Of a DNA stretch of 64,000 nt, positions 22,549-33,839 are shown in pieces (position 1 is the stretch's first letter; each line of letters opens with the position of its first letter). The stretch comes from Datura wrightii. Lineage: Eukaryota; Streptophyta; Magnoliopsida; Solanales; Solanaceae. The notes beneath the pieces are model-generated. The model was not told the DNA's origin. It worked only from the letters and a program-made list of their open reading frames with translations, and ran no database searches. A program made the position numbers and the translations under genes. The stretch lies in the NCBI GenBank assembly GCA_035772735.1, contig JASDFA010000003.1:159576001-159640000 (forward strand). Direction: 5' to 3'.

Positions 22549-24312
22549 TTATTTGCGTTGAACTCTGGCAAGTTCCTTTGTTAATATGTCATTAGGCTGC
22601 TCCCTTGTAGTTATGTAGTTGGTAGCTACTAGACATTGAATGATTTTTTTCTTATAAAATGGAAGTAATTTCAATATGTTTTGTTCTCTTATAATATATA
22701 GGATTGGATCAATCTGCATGACAACTTTGTTATCACTGTAAATGTTAGCTGGAGCCTTGACTTCGATATCTAGTTCTTTTTTCAATCCATCAGCTAGAGT
22801 AGTTTAGTCACCGTAGCAACAATGATTTTATTAAGTACCCTATTACTGATTGTCTCCAAACTGTTATCTATTTCTTTAATTCCCATATGATGACAAAATC
22901 TCCAAACTTGATTAAGTACCCTGTTCCTGATTTTTAAGAATGAGGACATGTAGCCCAATTAATATCACTATGTTGTAATTTCATAATGTGGTTGCTGGAC
23001 AATAAGACCCGTTCACCTGGTTGTTTTTTGAGATTCCTAACCACTCTAAGGATTGCATTCATATGTGACTTCTTAGGTTCTTGTAGGAATTAGATCAAGG
23101 TCTGCACAATGTAAGAGATATTAGGCCTTGTCATTGTAAGATATAAAAGCCAACCTATAAGTTTTTGATAGGTAGCTTGATCAACCTGAAGTTCTGCTCC
23201 TTTATTTTCTATTTTGTTAAAATGATCATCATACTCCTTTGTGGTTAGCTTAATGTTGGTGTCCATAGGTGTCATGGCAGATTTAGATGCCCCGAGTCCA
23301 GTTATAGAGATTAGTTCTAATGTATATTTTTATTGATGCATCAGAATTCCTTGTTTGGACCTTGGAAATTCTATGCCAAAAAGATACTTTAGCTCACCTA
23401 AATCTTTCATCTTAAATGCATTTTTAGATTGAGCTTTGTGTATTCAATTAGCTTGATCTTTCACCTTCTATAAGCATATCATAAACATATACTAAAACTA
23501 CACTGATGTCTTATGTCCTTCTTGATGAATAATGAATGATCATATTGACTTTGTTGAAATTTAAACTTAATAAGTGCCTCAGTTAGCTTGGTAGTCCACT
23601 CTCTAGGAGCCTATTTCAATCCATACAAGAATTTTTTGAGTCTGATGCTGTCTTTGTCTCACCCAACTTTAAAAACCTTGAGGTAAGTCCATATAGATTT
23701 CATCAAAGAGATCGTCTTGTAAGAAAGCATTATACATATCCATTTGATGTATATGCCAATATTTTACAACAACAACAACTAGAATAGACTTGACAAATTT
23801 CATTTTCACCACTGGTGAAAATGTCATTTGGTAGTTTATACCTTCTTTTTTATTATAGCCCTTAGCAGCTAATCTTGTTTTGAATCTTTCAACCTCTCTT
23901 AATGCCTTGTAGTTAACATTGTAAATCCATTTACAATCTATAGGCTTCTTCACTTTAGAAAGTGGCACTATATCCCATGTATGGTTATTTTCTAATGATT
24001 CAATTTCTATACTTTCATGGCATTCACCCGTCTTAAATCTTTAATAGCCTCATCATAAGTATCATGTTATATTGTGGAGGAAAAATTGGCAATGAATGCT
24101 TTATATCAAGGAGATAAGTGATCATATGTGGTGTATTTAAACATAGCATAGAGAACTTCCTGATGAACATTCATAGACACAAAATCTTTCCACCATATTG
24201 GTTGATTCCTCTCTCTATATGATCTCCTATTTTCAAGTTGAGTAGCCACTATAGGAATAGTTTGGGAAGTTTTAACACCTTGTATAATTAGTCTTCTAAA
24301 GATTTGAACCAT
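22549..24312 (-). pseudogene. Ty1/copia pol fragment (RT to RNase H)
   Basis: On the - strand the order is: linker with RRSYRERNQPIWWKDFV (24106-24312); RT N-terminus with CKWIYNVNYKA, AAKGYNKKEGINY and QMDMYNAFLQDDL (23669-23968); catalytic loop at 23475-23492 reading YVYDM where YVDDM is usual; the conserved block with YQKLIGWLLYLTMTRPNISY (23090-23275); RNase H end with IYSDNKVVMQI and the final DILTKELARVQ (22549-22785). Stops and frameshifts lie between pieces. The Asp-to-Tyr change removes a catalytic residue. It is the 3' part of a single copia element continued at 26496-26777 and 29758-30105. Confidence 0.85.
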
Positions 24313-24320
24313 TTTTAAGG

Positions 24321-26464
24321 TGTTAAGGAAGTTGGACTTGGTGAGAAGCCAAAAGGGGAAGCAAGTACAAAGAGAAGACTGAGGAATATGTGAAGTTCAT
24401 AAATGAAGGTTAATTTTAAATGATCATATCTTTCATTAAATGAAGTGTTTTGCATTGTTCTATCTATCCAAATTAAAGATCTATGAATCTAGTTTTCAAT
24501 GCATCCAACCATTCATCAGATGGAGTTCGGAGTAAGAAGTTATGGACATTTTACTAAGACACCGTCATGCAGTAACGGATTTTCGGCTTAGCCTATATTA
24601 AAAATGTGAGTTGGGGCCCACTTTTCTTAATTTTGGTACCCCTACTCAACCTCAACAACCCCTACTCAAGGTTTTAGCACCAAACTCTCTCTCTTCTCTA
24701 GAAAACTTAAGAATAACTCTTAAGTCTCAACACTTGAGATTTTGAGCAGTTCATCCAAGCTTGACACAAGAACGGATTGCTGCTTCGGGGTGATCATTGC
24801 AAGGACAATAACAAGCTATGTAAGACTAATCCATGTGTAGGAGTACCTCATTTCACTCTCCACATTATGTCCATGAAATTCCAAATAAAACCCTCCTTCT
24901 TGAATGGTTAGAAATAAGGTCAAGAACTTATGTCTATGATGAATGATTTTTAATGATTCATGAATTCCTACGTATGCTTATTGATCATCCTTGTTGGTAT
25001 ATGTTTGAGAACGAATAAGAGTACCCTCTTAGCCCTACGTAAATTCGAAAAAGAAAAGAAAAAAATTCGAAATTTGTATTCTGAAAAGACGCAGGCACGG
25101 CGCGTTTGTGGAAAAATTATTCGTCTAAAGTTGTGCACAGGTGCGGTGCGCTTCCCATTGTGCCCACCTGCTGAAATTTTTTTGTCTAAAGTTCAGAACT
25201 AGGTGCGACACACCCCCTATAGCACCCTTCTGTCAAACTTTATTCATCTGAAGTTTAGGCTCAGTGCTGGGCGTCTCCTAAAGCGTCAGGTTATTTTCAC
25301 TCGAAAACACTCCCAAATATGTTTCAAACATTTGAACCTTCTTTATTAGCTCATTATGGGTCGACTACTACCACATTTCTCCTATAAAACGTCCTAAATC
25401 ATTCATGAGATACACATATCCTCTTATGAGAAGTGTCAATTGTTCATACTATGAGTTTCCTCTAAAAATAAGAAGTTTAATGATTTTTATGAACTGTGAC
25501 TATAATATGATGATTTATGAACTTTTAAAGTTATGATAATGATGGGCTACGTTTATGATGTGATGATGACGTATAATGATAAGCTTGGTTGCTGAAATAT
25601 GATTTCAAGTAAAAATATGGTATGTAATGAAAGGGGATTTATTCTATTAACCGAGAAGCTTCATGTCTTAAACTACGTATGCTGACGTAGGATGATGATC
25701 TCTTTCGTAGGTTCGGACAACTCTTAAATGCCCCTAATATGAGCTATTATAGATTCTTGCTAGCAAACTATGTTATGTATGTCTCATACCCCCGGTAATG
25801 TATGAGATGGCTTAGCTAATGGGGTAGAGATCAAACTCCATATTTATATGGTGGTTTATATCGGTTAAGTTAAGAATCTTCCATAATGAACTTAATGAAT
25901 GATGATGAAGATATGATTTTCGTAAAAAAGGGTTTCTACTTATTGATTTATGTATCCTTAACTCATTTCATGTTATACCTATATTGTGGTTATTCTCTCA
26001 TGTGTTTCGGTTATGTTATGTTTCATTCGGCTGCTTTACATATAGTACGATTCTATGTAGTTACGCTCCTTCGGCAGGGTGCTGCATTATTTCATAATGC
26101 AGATTCAGATACCCGCATCTATGGTTGAGCTGCTCTCTAGGATCCTACATCATTCAGCCATTGGTGAGTCCCTTGTTTTGGACCTAGTCTTTATTCAGAT
26201 TTTAGATGTTGAGTTAAATGTATGCCGGGTGGGATAAACAGTTGTTTTTTTATGATTAAGGCTTCATAGATCACTAGTTATGATGATGTAAAAACTTGGC
26301 AAGTTCTTTTATGAATTGAGTATTTTACTTTTGAATATTAAGTCTCTTGATGTTCCGATGATGATTAGATGTATGCTCATTATGTGCACCATATTATGCA
26401 GTTCGCTCGGCCAACAATGGCTTCGAGTGTCGGCAACACCTAGGTACAAGGTCGCGGAGTGACA
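24321..26464 (+). mobile_element. solo LTR of a gypsy element inside copia pol
   Basis: The 2.1-kb non-coding segment begins TGTTAAGG and ends GAGTGACA, and separates two parts of the same copia reading frame. It contains a gypsy-LTR-type block (GGTGCTGCATTATTTCATAATGCAG at about 26079-26103) and three imperfect tandem units at 25111-25290. No coding, primer-binding site or polypurine tract is seen, hence the solo LTR reading. The flanks (taagg before, acagt after) do not form a target duplication, so the exact ends are uncertain by some bases. Confidence 0.6.
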
Positions 26465-26495
26465 ACAGTAGCTACTGGATTCACACAAGAATCAA

Positions 26496-26777
26496 CTATA
26501 ATAAGTGGTTCTGAGGACCGACTTTAGTCAATTTGAGTGGTTGTATTGGAACAGAATGACTCCATATTCTGTATGTGAGAAGTGTAACATGGTGCTTCAT
26601 AAATATGACTGTAAGGATATGTCGAAGGAAATAAGGTGTGAGCAATTGATGGTTGAACTCTGAAGGGAAATATGTCTTCCTTAAATTGACATCCCTTCTT
26701 ACGAACACAGTTTTGATATTTATATCATATAAAAGATACCCTTTATGTGTTGTAGAGTAACCCATATAAATTGTCAT
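26496..26777 (-). pseudogene. Ty1/copia pol fragment (integrase C-terminus/linker)
   Basis: On the - strand it reads MTIYMGYSTTHKGYLLYD, then VFVRRDVNLRKTYFP, the segment of copia polyproteins between the integrase core and RT. It joins to 29758-30105 upstream and 24312 downstream once the intervening insertions are removed. No catalytic function remains. Confidence 0.8.
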
Positions 26778-26782
26778 CTTAG

Positions 26783-29020
26783 TGTCACGATCCGAGTTGG
26801 GACCCCGGGCCAAGACACGGGACCAAGAACCTCGAATGGCTCCAAGCTAACCCATGGCATGTACATAGAAACTAAAGAGCATAAACTAAAGTAAAATTTA
26901 AAACGTAAGCATGAAATGGGGAAAATTTGAGAAGCATACACATAAAGGCAATAACAACCAACATTGTTGAAAGTATATATACATGTCGTCTGAAAAGCCT
27001 CTAGAATATCTAATGGGCTGATGGGACAACACCCCCAACTATCCCTCTAGGTCTAAAACTGAATGACATGGTAAAAACTTAAAGCTGATAACGTTCCCGA
27101 AGACTGAGGACTCACCCAAGCGAGAATATGACCGGACTAATCGGGAGTGTGCTATCGACGAGATGGAGATGGATCACCCAAACCAATATCATGAAATGAT
27201 AACATAGAGTATGCGGTGAGTACTTTGAATGTACTAAGTATGTAAGGTAAGTAAAACATGCTAGCAAAATAATAGTTTGAAATCATGAGCATAAATCAAG
27301 AAAGTTCATGAGAGTAAGAACAACATGCTAAAAGACATAAATCTGAAGTATACATATTCATAAGTTATTCATCGTAATATGAACATAATGAACCTATGTT
27401 TAGAAATAGAAATCATATAATTTGTCATACTTGAAATCGTGAATGAAAGCTCATAAACTGATAAATGGGTCAAATATGCTATATAATATTATAAGTCATG
27501 AACATGAGTAACTACAATCACAAGAAACAGTGAGTCATTCTTATAACCGACATACTCCACGTGAGCATACATGGAGCCCAACCTGTAACCCCTAATGGGG
27601 AGGGTGTTCGTACCTTTATAAGGATAGAATGATGAAAGGTGTGATATCAATCATGGGTGGCCCATACGGGCATGGGAGACACTTTCGAGAAGGACCCCAT
27701 CATGACTACATTGACACGTAGTTTTGAGACCTAGGTGCACTGGCACCCCGATCTATTCGGTGTTAAACACTACTTTCATAACATATATAGCGCTCATATC
27801 ATAATTATGAAACATACTTGAAGTACATGGGCTAGTTGAAATTATGAGATTCATAACATGATTGAGATACGTGAATTAGCCATAAAATAGGCCCGTCAGT
27901 CGGCCATGATCATAAACTTGATATTCATAAAGTCCATGAATATTGAGGAAATCATCATACTCTAAAATCCATCAATTTATAAAGGGTTTTTTATGAAAAT
28001 CATGCATTATAATTATAAAATATAATTTGGCTCATCGTACTTGAAATCATGGACTCATAAGCTTAATTTCTAAATCAGCATAATAGGATATAATCTTCAT
28101 AAACTTGAAATCATAAATAAATAATTAAATTGAGAGTAAAATTGTCCCAATAGTTTTGAATTATTAATTGAAACATGAAAGAATTGAACCTATAGAGATA
28201 GCATGAATATTTGCATAGAATTGAATTAAACTCTAGAATTTTTAATACACTTAATTGGAGACTTGAATTCATGAGTTAGAGAAGAAATTGGGAATTAGGG
28301 TGGAAGAAATCCTCCATTTATGGCCCTACATACGTGGGTAAATTGATTTCTAAGCTTGTCTGGAAAAACCAAGAAGATTGAAAGAGAATTTGATGAGGAA
28401 CCCTAGCTTGATCTTGAAAGAGGATTTGATCTTCTAATGAGAGTGTTAGGAGTAGAATAAGGGATTAGGATGAACAAAATCTTCTAAAACTCTTCTTCTT
28501 ATGTTCAAAGCGACTTAGTTTAGGAGTTAGGAACTCAACAAATTAGGAAAATATACCCTTAATGAACTGACTAGAAAAATAGCCCTGCTGGACCCAACGA
28601 CCCACTTGATGGTCCATCGGGTCAAGTAACAGGTCATTGTTTTCCCCGTAGCCATTGGACAAAAAACCCAAACTTTGATCCTTGTCTCAATCAATGAGCC
28701 ACTTAACCGGCCATCAAGGGACTTGACGACTCGTTTCCCAATCCGTGAAGTACATTGGAAATCAACATTTTCTCCACCACTGCATACTTAACGGTTGACT
28801 AAACGAATCGTGGGGACACTTAACGACTCGTCCTCCTATCCTCCAGGTCTCCTGATACTAACATATTAACCCACTCTTTCACACCTAAGGAGTTATGTAA
28901 CGACTCATTAGGTCACTTGACGAGTCACTGAACGACTCGTTCTTTGACCTGGTGTAGATTTTTTTTATTTTTTCCACTTCAACCCTCGAATCTGCTTTTA
29001 GGTACTTTTGGGACGTTACA
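26783..29020 (-). mobile_element. solo LTR with perfect 5-bp TSD (gypsy)
   Basis: The 2238-bp segment starts TGTCACGATCC and ends GGACGTTACA. It is flanked by identical cttag at 26778-26782 and 29021-29025. The ends match the chromovirus LTR type seen at 11611 (TGTCACG...GTTACA on the + strand), so it lies in - orientation. No coding capacity, primer-binding site or polypurine tract. It contains a cluster of AACGACTCGT-like motifs at 28724-28940. A perfect duplication with no internal region is the mark of LTR-LTR recombination after insertion. Confidence 0.85.
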
Positions 29021-29039
29021 CTTAGACTTGAACTTTAAC

Positions 29040-29757
29040 CTTTTATTAAATTCTTTTTTTGGTGAAACTTGCACTTTATTGATCAACATTAAAGTACAAA
29101 AGACTATAGTGACACAGTCAGCACCTACTTGAATGGAACAGGCTCCATTCAACATATGGATAGTAGGATTTCAGTCTAAAGCTCACAAAAAAAAACATAT
29201 GAGAGCCTATGTATGAAGAAAACATCAAGGAACATCAAAAGCAAAAATTTAATCTAGTGAACTAGATCTTTGAATGGACTTGTAAATATATTTCTCCCTA
29301 AACGATGGGAATTGAGCTTTGTCTATGTTGTATTCCCCTTTAACTTCTAGAGGTAGTTGATGAGGTGCTCTGAACCAAATAGTGTCCTTGCTTTCAACCC
29401 CAAACTTGGCAAGTCTATCAACAACTTTGTTTCCTTCCCTATAGATGTGGTTTGTTGTGATATTTTCAAATTTTCCCATCAGCATCTTGATATCTTGAAG
29501 AGTATCCAAGATATTCCATGGTGGGTTAGCCTTACCCGTGATCCAGTTTATTAGGAGTTCAGAGTCACACTCCACTTCCACTTTCCTGCGATCATTGTTA
29601 TTGCGCCACTCTATCCCTGTCAGCAATGCATTTGCCTCAGCATAGTTGTTGGATGCTTCACCAAATGAGTAACATAAGCTGTAATCATTTAACCACGTTC
29701 ATCTCTTATGATTCCTCATCCACCGCTTGGGCCAGGGTTACCCCAAGAGCTACCATC
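29040..29757 (-). mobile_element. 5'-truncated LINE with RNase H domain
   Basis: The insertion is flanked by 16-bp near-perfect direct repeats, agacttgaactttaac at 29024-29039 and agacttggactttaac at 29758-29773, the right-hand copy being copia integrase sequence. The - strand 3' end has a short A run (complement of the T run at about 29053-29059). The only coding part (29249-29626) is a plant LINE RNase H (RVT_3) domain with VEVECDSELLINWI and EGNKVVDRLAKFG. The rest of ORF2 was never copied, as usual in target-primed integration with 5' truncation. Confidence 0.8.
29249..29626 (-). pseudogene. LINE RNase H domain fragment
   Basis: 125 codons are open. The fold signature is the acidic VECDSELL strand, the helix with DTLQDIKMLM, the HIYREGNKVVDRLAK motif (the His and Asp of the RNase H active region) and a C-terminal tail. 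It resembles plant RVT_3 proteins, which can also be stand-alone genes. The flanking duplication and A run show it belongs to the truncated LINE here. Confidence 0.75.
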
Positions 29758-30105
29758 AGACTTGGACTTTAACTTGGCGGTGTCATTTAGAACTTTGGAG
29801 TAACATAAGCAACCAATAATCATTAAATGTGTTAGGGAAAATCTTTTATTGTATAAGATTTCATAAGGAGATTTGTTTTGTAATACTGAACTTGGGAGTT
29901 TGTTTATCATATAAGCAGCAGCTAACACACAGAGTCCCCAAAATCTAATAAGTATATGAGCTCGAGATCTTATAACTCTTGTTATTTCTAGCAAGTGCCT
30001 ATGCTTTCTCTCGCTACACCGTTCTGTTGAGAAATATAGGCCCAACTAGTCTGATGGATTATGCCTACACCTAGTTTGGATTGTTGATTGTGCAAATGGT
30101 TATAT
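29758..30105 (-). pseudogene. Ty1/copia integrase fragment
   Basis: On the - strand the end of the integrase core is readable: GIIHQTSWAYISQQNGV, then RKHRHLLEITR, AAYMINKLPSSVLQNKSPYE and VLNDTAKLKSKSD. The glutamine/asparagine turn and following helix hold the last catalytic Glu region in active enzymes (usually GVAERKH); here an extra break changes it. The fragment is cut at 29758 by the LINE insertion. Confidence 0.8.
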
Positions 30106-30290
30106 GTTGTGACCTTGTTAGTCCTATTCATGTTATCTTGTTTATTATATTATATATATATATATATATATGATGGACTTGTCGGCCCATATATTCTATA
30201 GGTGTCTATCCTATAGTTTCCGTTTGGTACGCTTGATCAAGTGAGACATCTATGCCGGTCTCGCCTCCTCAGATTTTGGGGTGTGACAAC
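30106..30290 (+). repeat. (TA)n run and a truncated LTR end
   Basis: A (TA)n run at about 30152-30171 is followed by sequence resembling the end of a gypsy LTR in + orientation (GACTTGTCGGCCCATAT...GGGGTGTGACA, ending 30288). No primer-binding site follows, so only an LTR fragment remains. Confidence 0.5.
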
Positions 30291-30540
30291 TAGTACCCAC
30301 ATAAGTGCTCATCGCCTCACTTATATGAAACCTTCATAACCACGTTTCCTTATTAATTAGATAGTTATCAATAAAACACTTTAATAAAGACTAGAACATT
30401 TCAATTTGCCTTAGATTTGAATCCCCAAAACTCACAACAACCAAATAACTCATAAGAAGATGAGATTAAGAATGCAACAGTTAGTTCACTCAAAGGCAGT
30501 AGCACATATCAACTATGCAACATCTTATGGAAGCATCTCC
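30291..30540. repeat. dispersed repeat, copy C (fragment)
   Basis: Matches by eye parts of the larger repeats at 33840-35580 and 43390-45175: AGTACCCACATAAGTGCTCATC, then ATTAATTAGATAGTTATCAATAAA and GATTTGAA-CCCCAAAACTCAC. It is a fragment of an LTR-like repeat family, non-coding. Confidence 0.6.
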
Positions 30541-30742
30541 AGGTCATTTCGTATTTTAAACTCCTCCAAATCATGCACATGATTTGATAAGGCCCATGGC
30601 CGTATTATTATATTTATCACTCATAAAGAATTATCTGATTATAATTTGTGGCCTAAGTGGAAGAATGTAAGAATTCTGTTTCTTATTAGAGACAATTATC
30701 TGGTCCACGTATTTGGTAATAAATTATTTACCTTATCTTCCA

Positions 30743-30747
<5 letters not shown>

Positions 30748-30811
<64 letters not shown>

Positions 30812-30814
30812 TAG

Positions 30815-30878
<64 letters not shown>

Positions 30879-30890
30879 GGAGAGAGAGAA
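30748..30890. repeat. compound microsatellite (TA)n-(GATA)n-(GA)n
   Basis: About 30 TA units, then six or so GATA units, then about 27 GA units with a few GG interruptions, in one uninterrupted 140-bp tract. Confidence 0.95.
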
Positions 30891-31026
30891 GATAATAATT
30901 TTGGTCATGTATATATGAAAGTTTTCTTGATGGAAGGAGATTATTAATTATGATTACTTAGAGAAACCGTATTTAACGAACAAGTCCCTAAGGTCAATGC
31001 TTTTCCCTAAGAGTCCCTAGCTCCAC

Positions 31027-31190
31027 CTATAAATATGCGCGCATGTGACTCCATCAATTTGGCACACTTCGAAAGGCATAGTCTAGAAGATTCTTAAGCT
31101 TTCCTCTTTATCACTTTTTTACATAAAGTTTGTGAAAGACAGAGATGATTTCCTGCATCACTTGAACAACAATGACTGAAGGTACGTTCC
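31027..31190 (+). promoter_or_regulatory. possible promoter and first exon
   Basis: A TATA motif (CTATAAATAT, 31027-31036) is followed after about 110-145 bp by a six-codon ORF (ATG at 31145) and a second ATG at 31172 (M-T-E), whose third codon runs into G|GTACGT, a strong donor-type splice site (31182). No downstream exon could be recognised; a MITE-like element follows from 31231. It may be the relic of a gene or of an LTR promoter. Confidence 0.25.
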
Positions 31191-31230
31191 TTTTTAAATA
31201 TTCCACTGTATTTTGGTTTTGCATGTGTGT

Positions 31231-31791
31231 AGGGGTGTGTATCGATCGGTTCAGTTCGGATTTGAAGGTCATCAGTTTTATTTATCGGTTATCGGTTTGT
31301 AGACATGCTAAATCGTTAAAAAACCACTAAAATATCGGCTAACCGGTTATTGGTTAATTGGTTATTTATCGTTATCGGTTCGTTATCGGGTTAACCATTG
31401 AGATCTCACATGAAAATTTTTATAAGTTATAAATATGTTTAGCTAGAAAAAAATTGGTGAAAAGAGAAAGAGCATAGAATTAGCGCAGCTAAAGCAATTA
31501 ATTTTAATTTAGATTTGAATAACATCCCCTTCACTTGTCATCAACACCCGATTCATCTTTTTGCCAGAATGTTTTATATATTGAAGGCTAAAATTATAAC
31601 TTAATAAATTATTATCGGGTTATCGGTTCATTCGTTAAAAAAAGTGATCAAACCGATAACCGAACCAATAACCCAATAACTTGAAACAATGAATCGATAA
31701 TCAACCGTTAAACTAATAACCCAAATTATTAATCCAATAACCTAATTATCAGTTTGAATTATTGGCGTAACCGTTAATTTGCACAATCCTA
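31231..31791. mobile_element. MITE-like fold-back element with TATCGGTT repeats
   Basis: Imperfect terminal inverted repeats GTAGGGGTGTGTA (31229-31241) and TGCACAATCCTAC (31780-31792) enclose many copies of ATCGGTTA/ATAACCGAT, on the + sense in the left half and the opposite sense in the right half, so the two halves can pair. The flanks are GT-rich on both sides (TGTGTGT), which could be the target duplication. No coding frame. This palindromic GGTTATCGGTT-type repeat is common in dicot genomes. Confidence 0.6.
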
Positions 31792-31799
31792 CGTGTGTG

Positions 31800-33839
31800 T
31801 TGAGTTTCAATAGTCCATGGAGTAGATTCCATGCTCTCTATGTGCTTTAAATGAGTCTTGCCCACCTATCCGTAAGGTGTGCACTCAACAAACAACTCAA
31901 GTTGCATAATACACAGTATGCAACCCTTGCCCACCTATTAGTGTGTTAATTTCATGAAATATCACAATCCTAAGGTATATAAGGCTGACTTAATACTATT
32001 GCAAATTTTAGTTCAATCTTTTAAAACATTAGGATAATGTCTGACAACACAAGTAGACCAAAACTTTGTTTTTTTTTTTTTATATTTATTTTGGTTGACC
32101 TTTTCGCAACTACAATTTATCAGCTTATTGAAAAAATAAATTTCTTAACTTAAATGTGCAAAAATTTCAATATTTTTTAAAATTATTTCAGATATTATTT
32201 TGCTAAGTCTAAAAGAACATTATTTTGTGACTGAAATATTACATCCTTCATTTATATTCTCTCTTGCAAATTAGGCATGGCCAATATAGATATTAGGGGA
32301 AGGAAATTAAAGAAATAGATATGGCACTTTAAATTGGCGAAGAAAGTCAAATAATTAATTTTTGCTTTAAATAAGCCAAGAAAGTCAAATAATTCTACAA
32401 AGGATACTCTTTATTTATTGATAAAACTAGCAACCTAACCAAGGTTCACCTCCCTAAGAAGTTTCAAATTTCTTGAGTTATTAATATTTTTATAGGTAAG
32501 TTGTGTTATATTTTTTTTTCTTTGACATTTCATAGGACATAACTCATATGAAAATTAAAGATTATAATTGATGTGCATTTTTTATGTTTTATACGGTCAA
32601 GTACTGCAATTAGGAGTAATTCTCTAAATTTATGGCTAAATATATATTTCAATAATGCATGTCTCAATTTATATAGTGTACTTTTTTATTTGGTCTATTC
32701 TTCAAAGAAATATATTTTCTTTCTTAAACTTCAAATCATAAAAGTATATCACATAAAATGAGACAACAGAATTAAGGAATATTTATCTGATTTATTCATC
32801 CAGATATTAAATTTTATATTATTCCTTCTTTTTTCATAAATCTTATCACTTAAATGAGATTTCGATCAAATATCATTTATTTTTTTTTAGTCGTCTTAAC
32901 CCTAACACAAGTAACGTGGTTTCCCTAGCCCCAAAATTTGAAGCTCCAAATATTGCCACTATTTATATAGAATATAATTTACTTAATTATTTTAGCATTA
33001 ACAATTTTAAACAATTATTTAATATAAATATTTAGTATATTTCATTTTCTCTCATTAATTCACCTATAAACCTTTCCCATTCCTAATTTGGATTATTCTA
33101 CTTCAACTTGAACAATGGAATTTGAAGTTAAAAATCTTTTGATACATATATATAATATATATAGAGAGAGAGACACACACTCTAAGACACTAATTTCATT
33201 AAGTCATTTGTAATTTTTTATACATTCAAGAAAACTAGAGCCTCAACTTTTGTTTTAGATTTCTTATTTTAAACATCTAATAAGGGTGCTTTCTTGTGTG
33301 AATTTGACCATAGTTCGTGTGAATTTGACCATAGTTCAATTTTCAAGAAATAGGATATCCTTAAAATGCATCAAAGTTAGCGTTTTCTGCATGATCTATA
33401 AATATTTAATCTCAAACTTAAAAGTTTAGCAGTGTATTGAAAAATAAATTTATGCATGTGGCATTTATTTATTTTTTCTTCGCTCTATATTATTTGGTGT
33501 TTAAATATTTTTATTTTAATTTAAAATAAGTGATATTTTATATAATATTGATGGTATTAATTTTATTTTTTAAATAATTTACGTATTCCTAAGTAGTCTT
33601 CCTCAATTTCAGTTCACTATGATTATAATTATACCAATAAAATATTACGGAAACGCTCTTTTCTTTGACATTTATCATATTTCTTTAAATCTTGAAAGAC
33701 CAAATTATTTTTGTAATACTATGTAAAGAATCTTTTAATTGCATTAGCACAAGATATAGTGTGTATAACACCATATAATACCACAACCCTAAAATCCAGA
33801 TAGTCGCGCTGACACATATGCAGTCGCCGTAGGTGAATG
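31800..33839. other. AT-rich intergenic DNA
   Basis: No gene recognised. A 21-bp unit starting GTGTGAATTTGACC is tandemly duplicated at 33296-33316 and 33317-33337. A short (TA)n/(GA)n/(CA)n cluster lies near 33148-33180. Confidence 0.5.

Noticed and set aside
24960..26128. Two 80-codon frames
   Set aside because: Inside a solo LTR, low-complexity content and no domain.
24316..26469. Target duplication around the solo LTR at 24321-26464
   Set aside because: taagg and acagt do not match; the border may be misplaced or the site rearranged.
29249..29626. Stand-alone host RNase H gene
   Set aside because: Flanking 16-bp duplication, A run and truncation show it is part of a LINE insertion.
30748..30890. 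Regular repeats resembling an array
   Set aside because: Simple microsatellite without spacers; not a CRISPR or satellite array.
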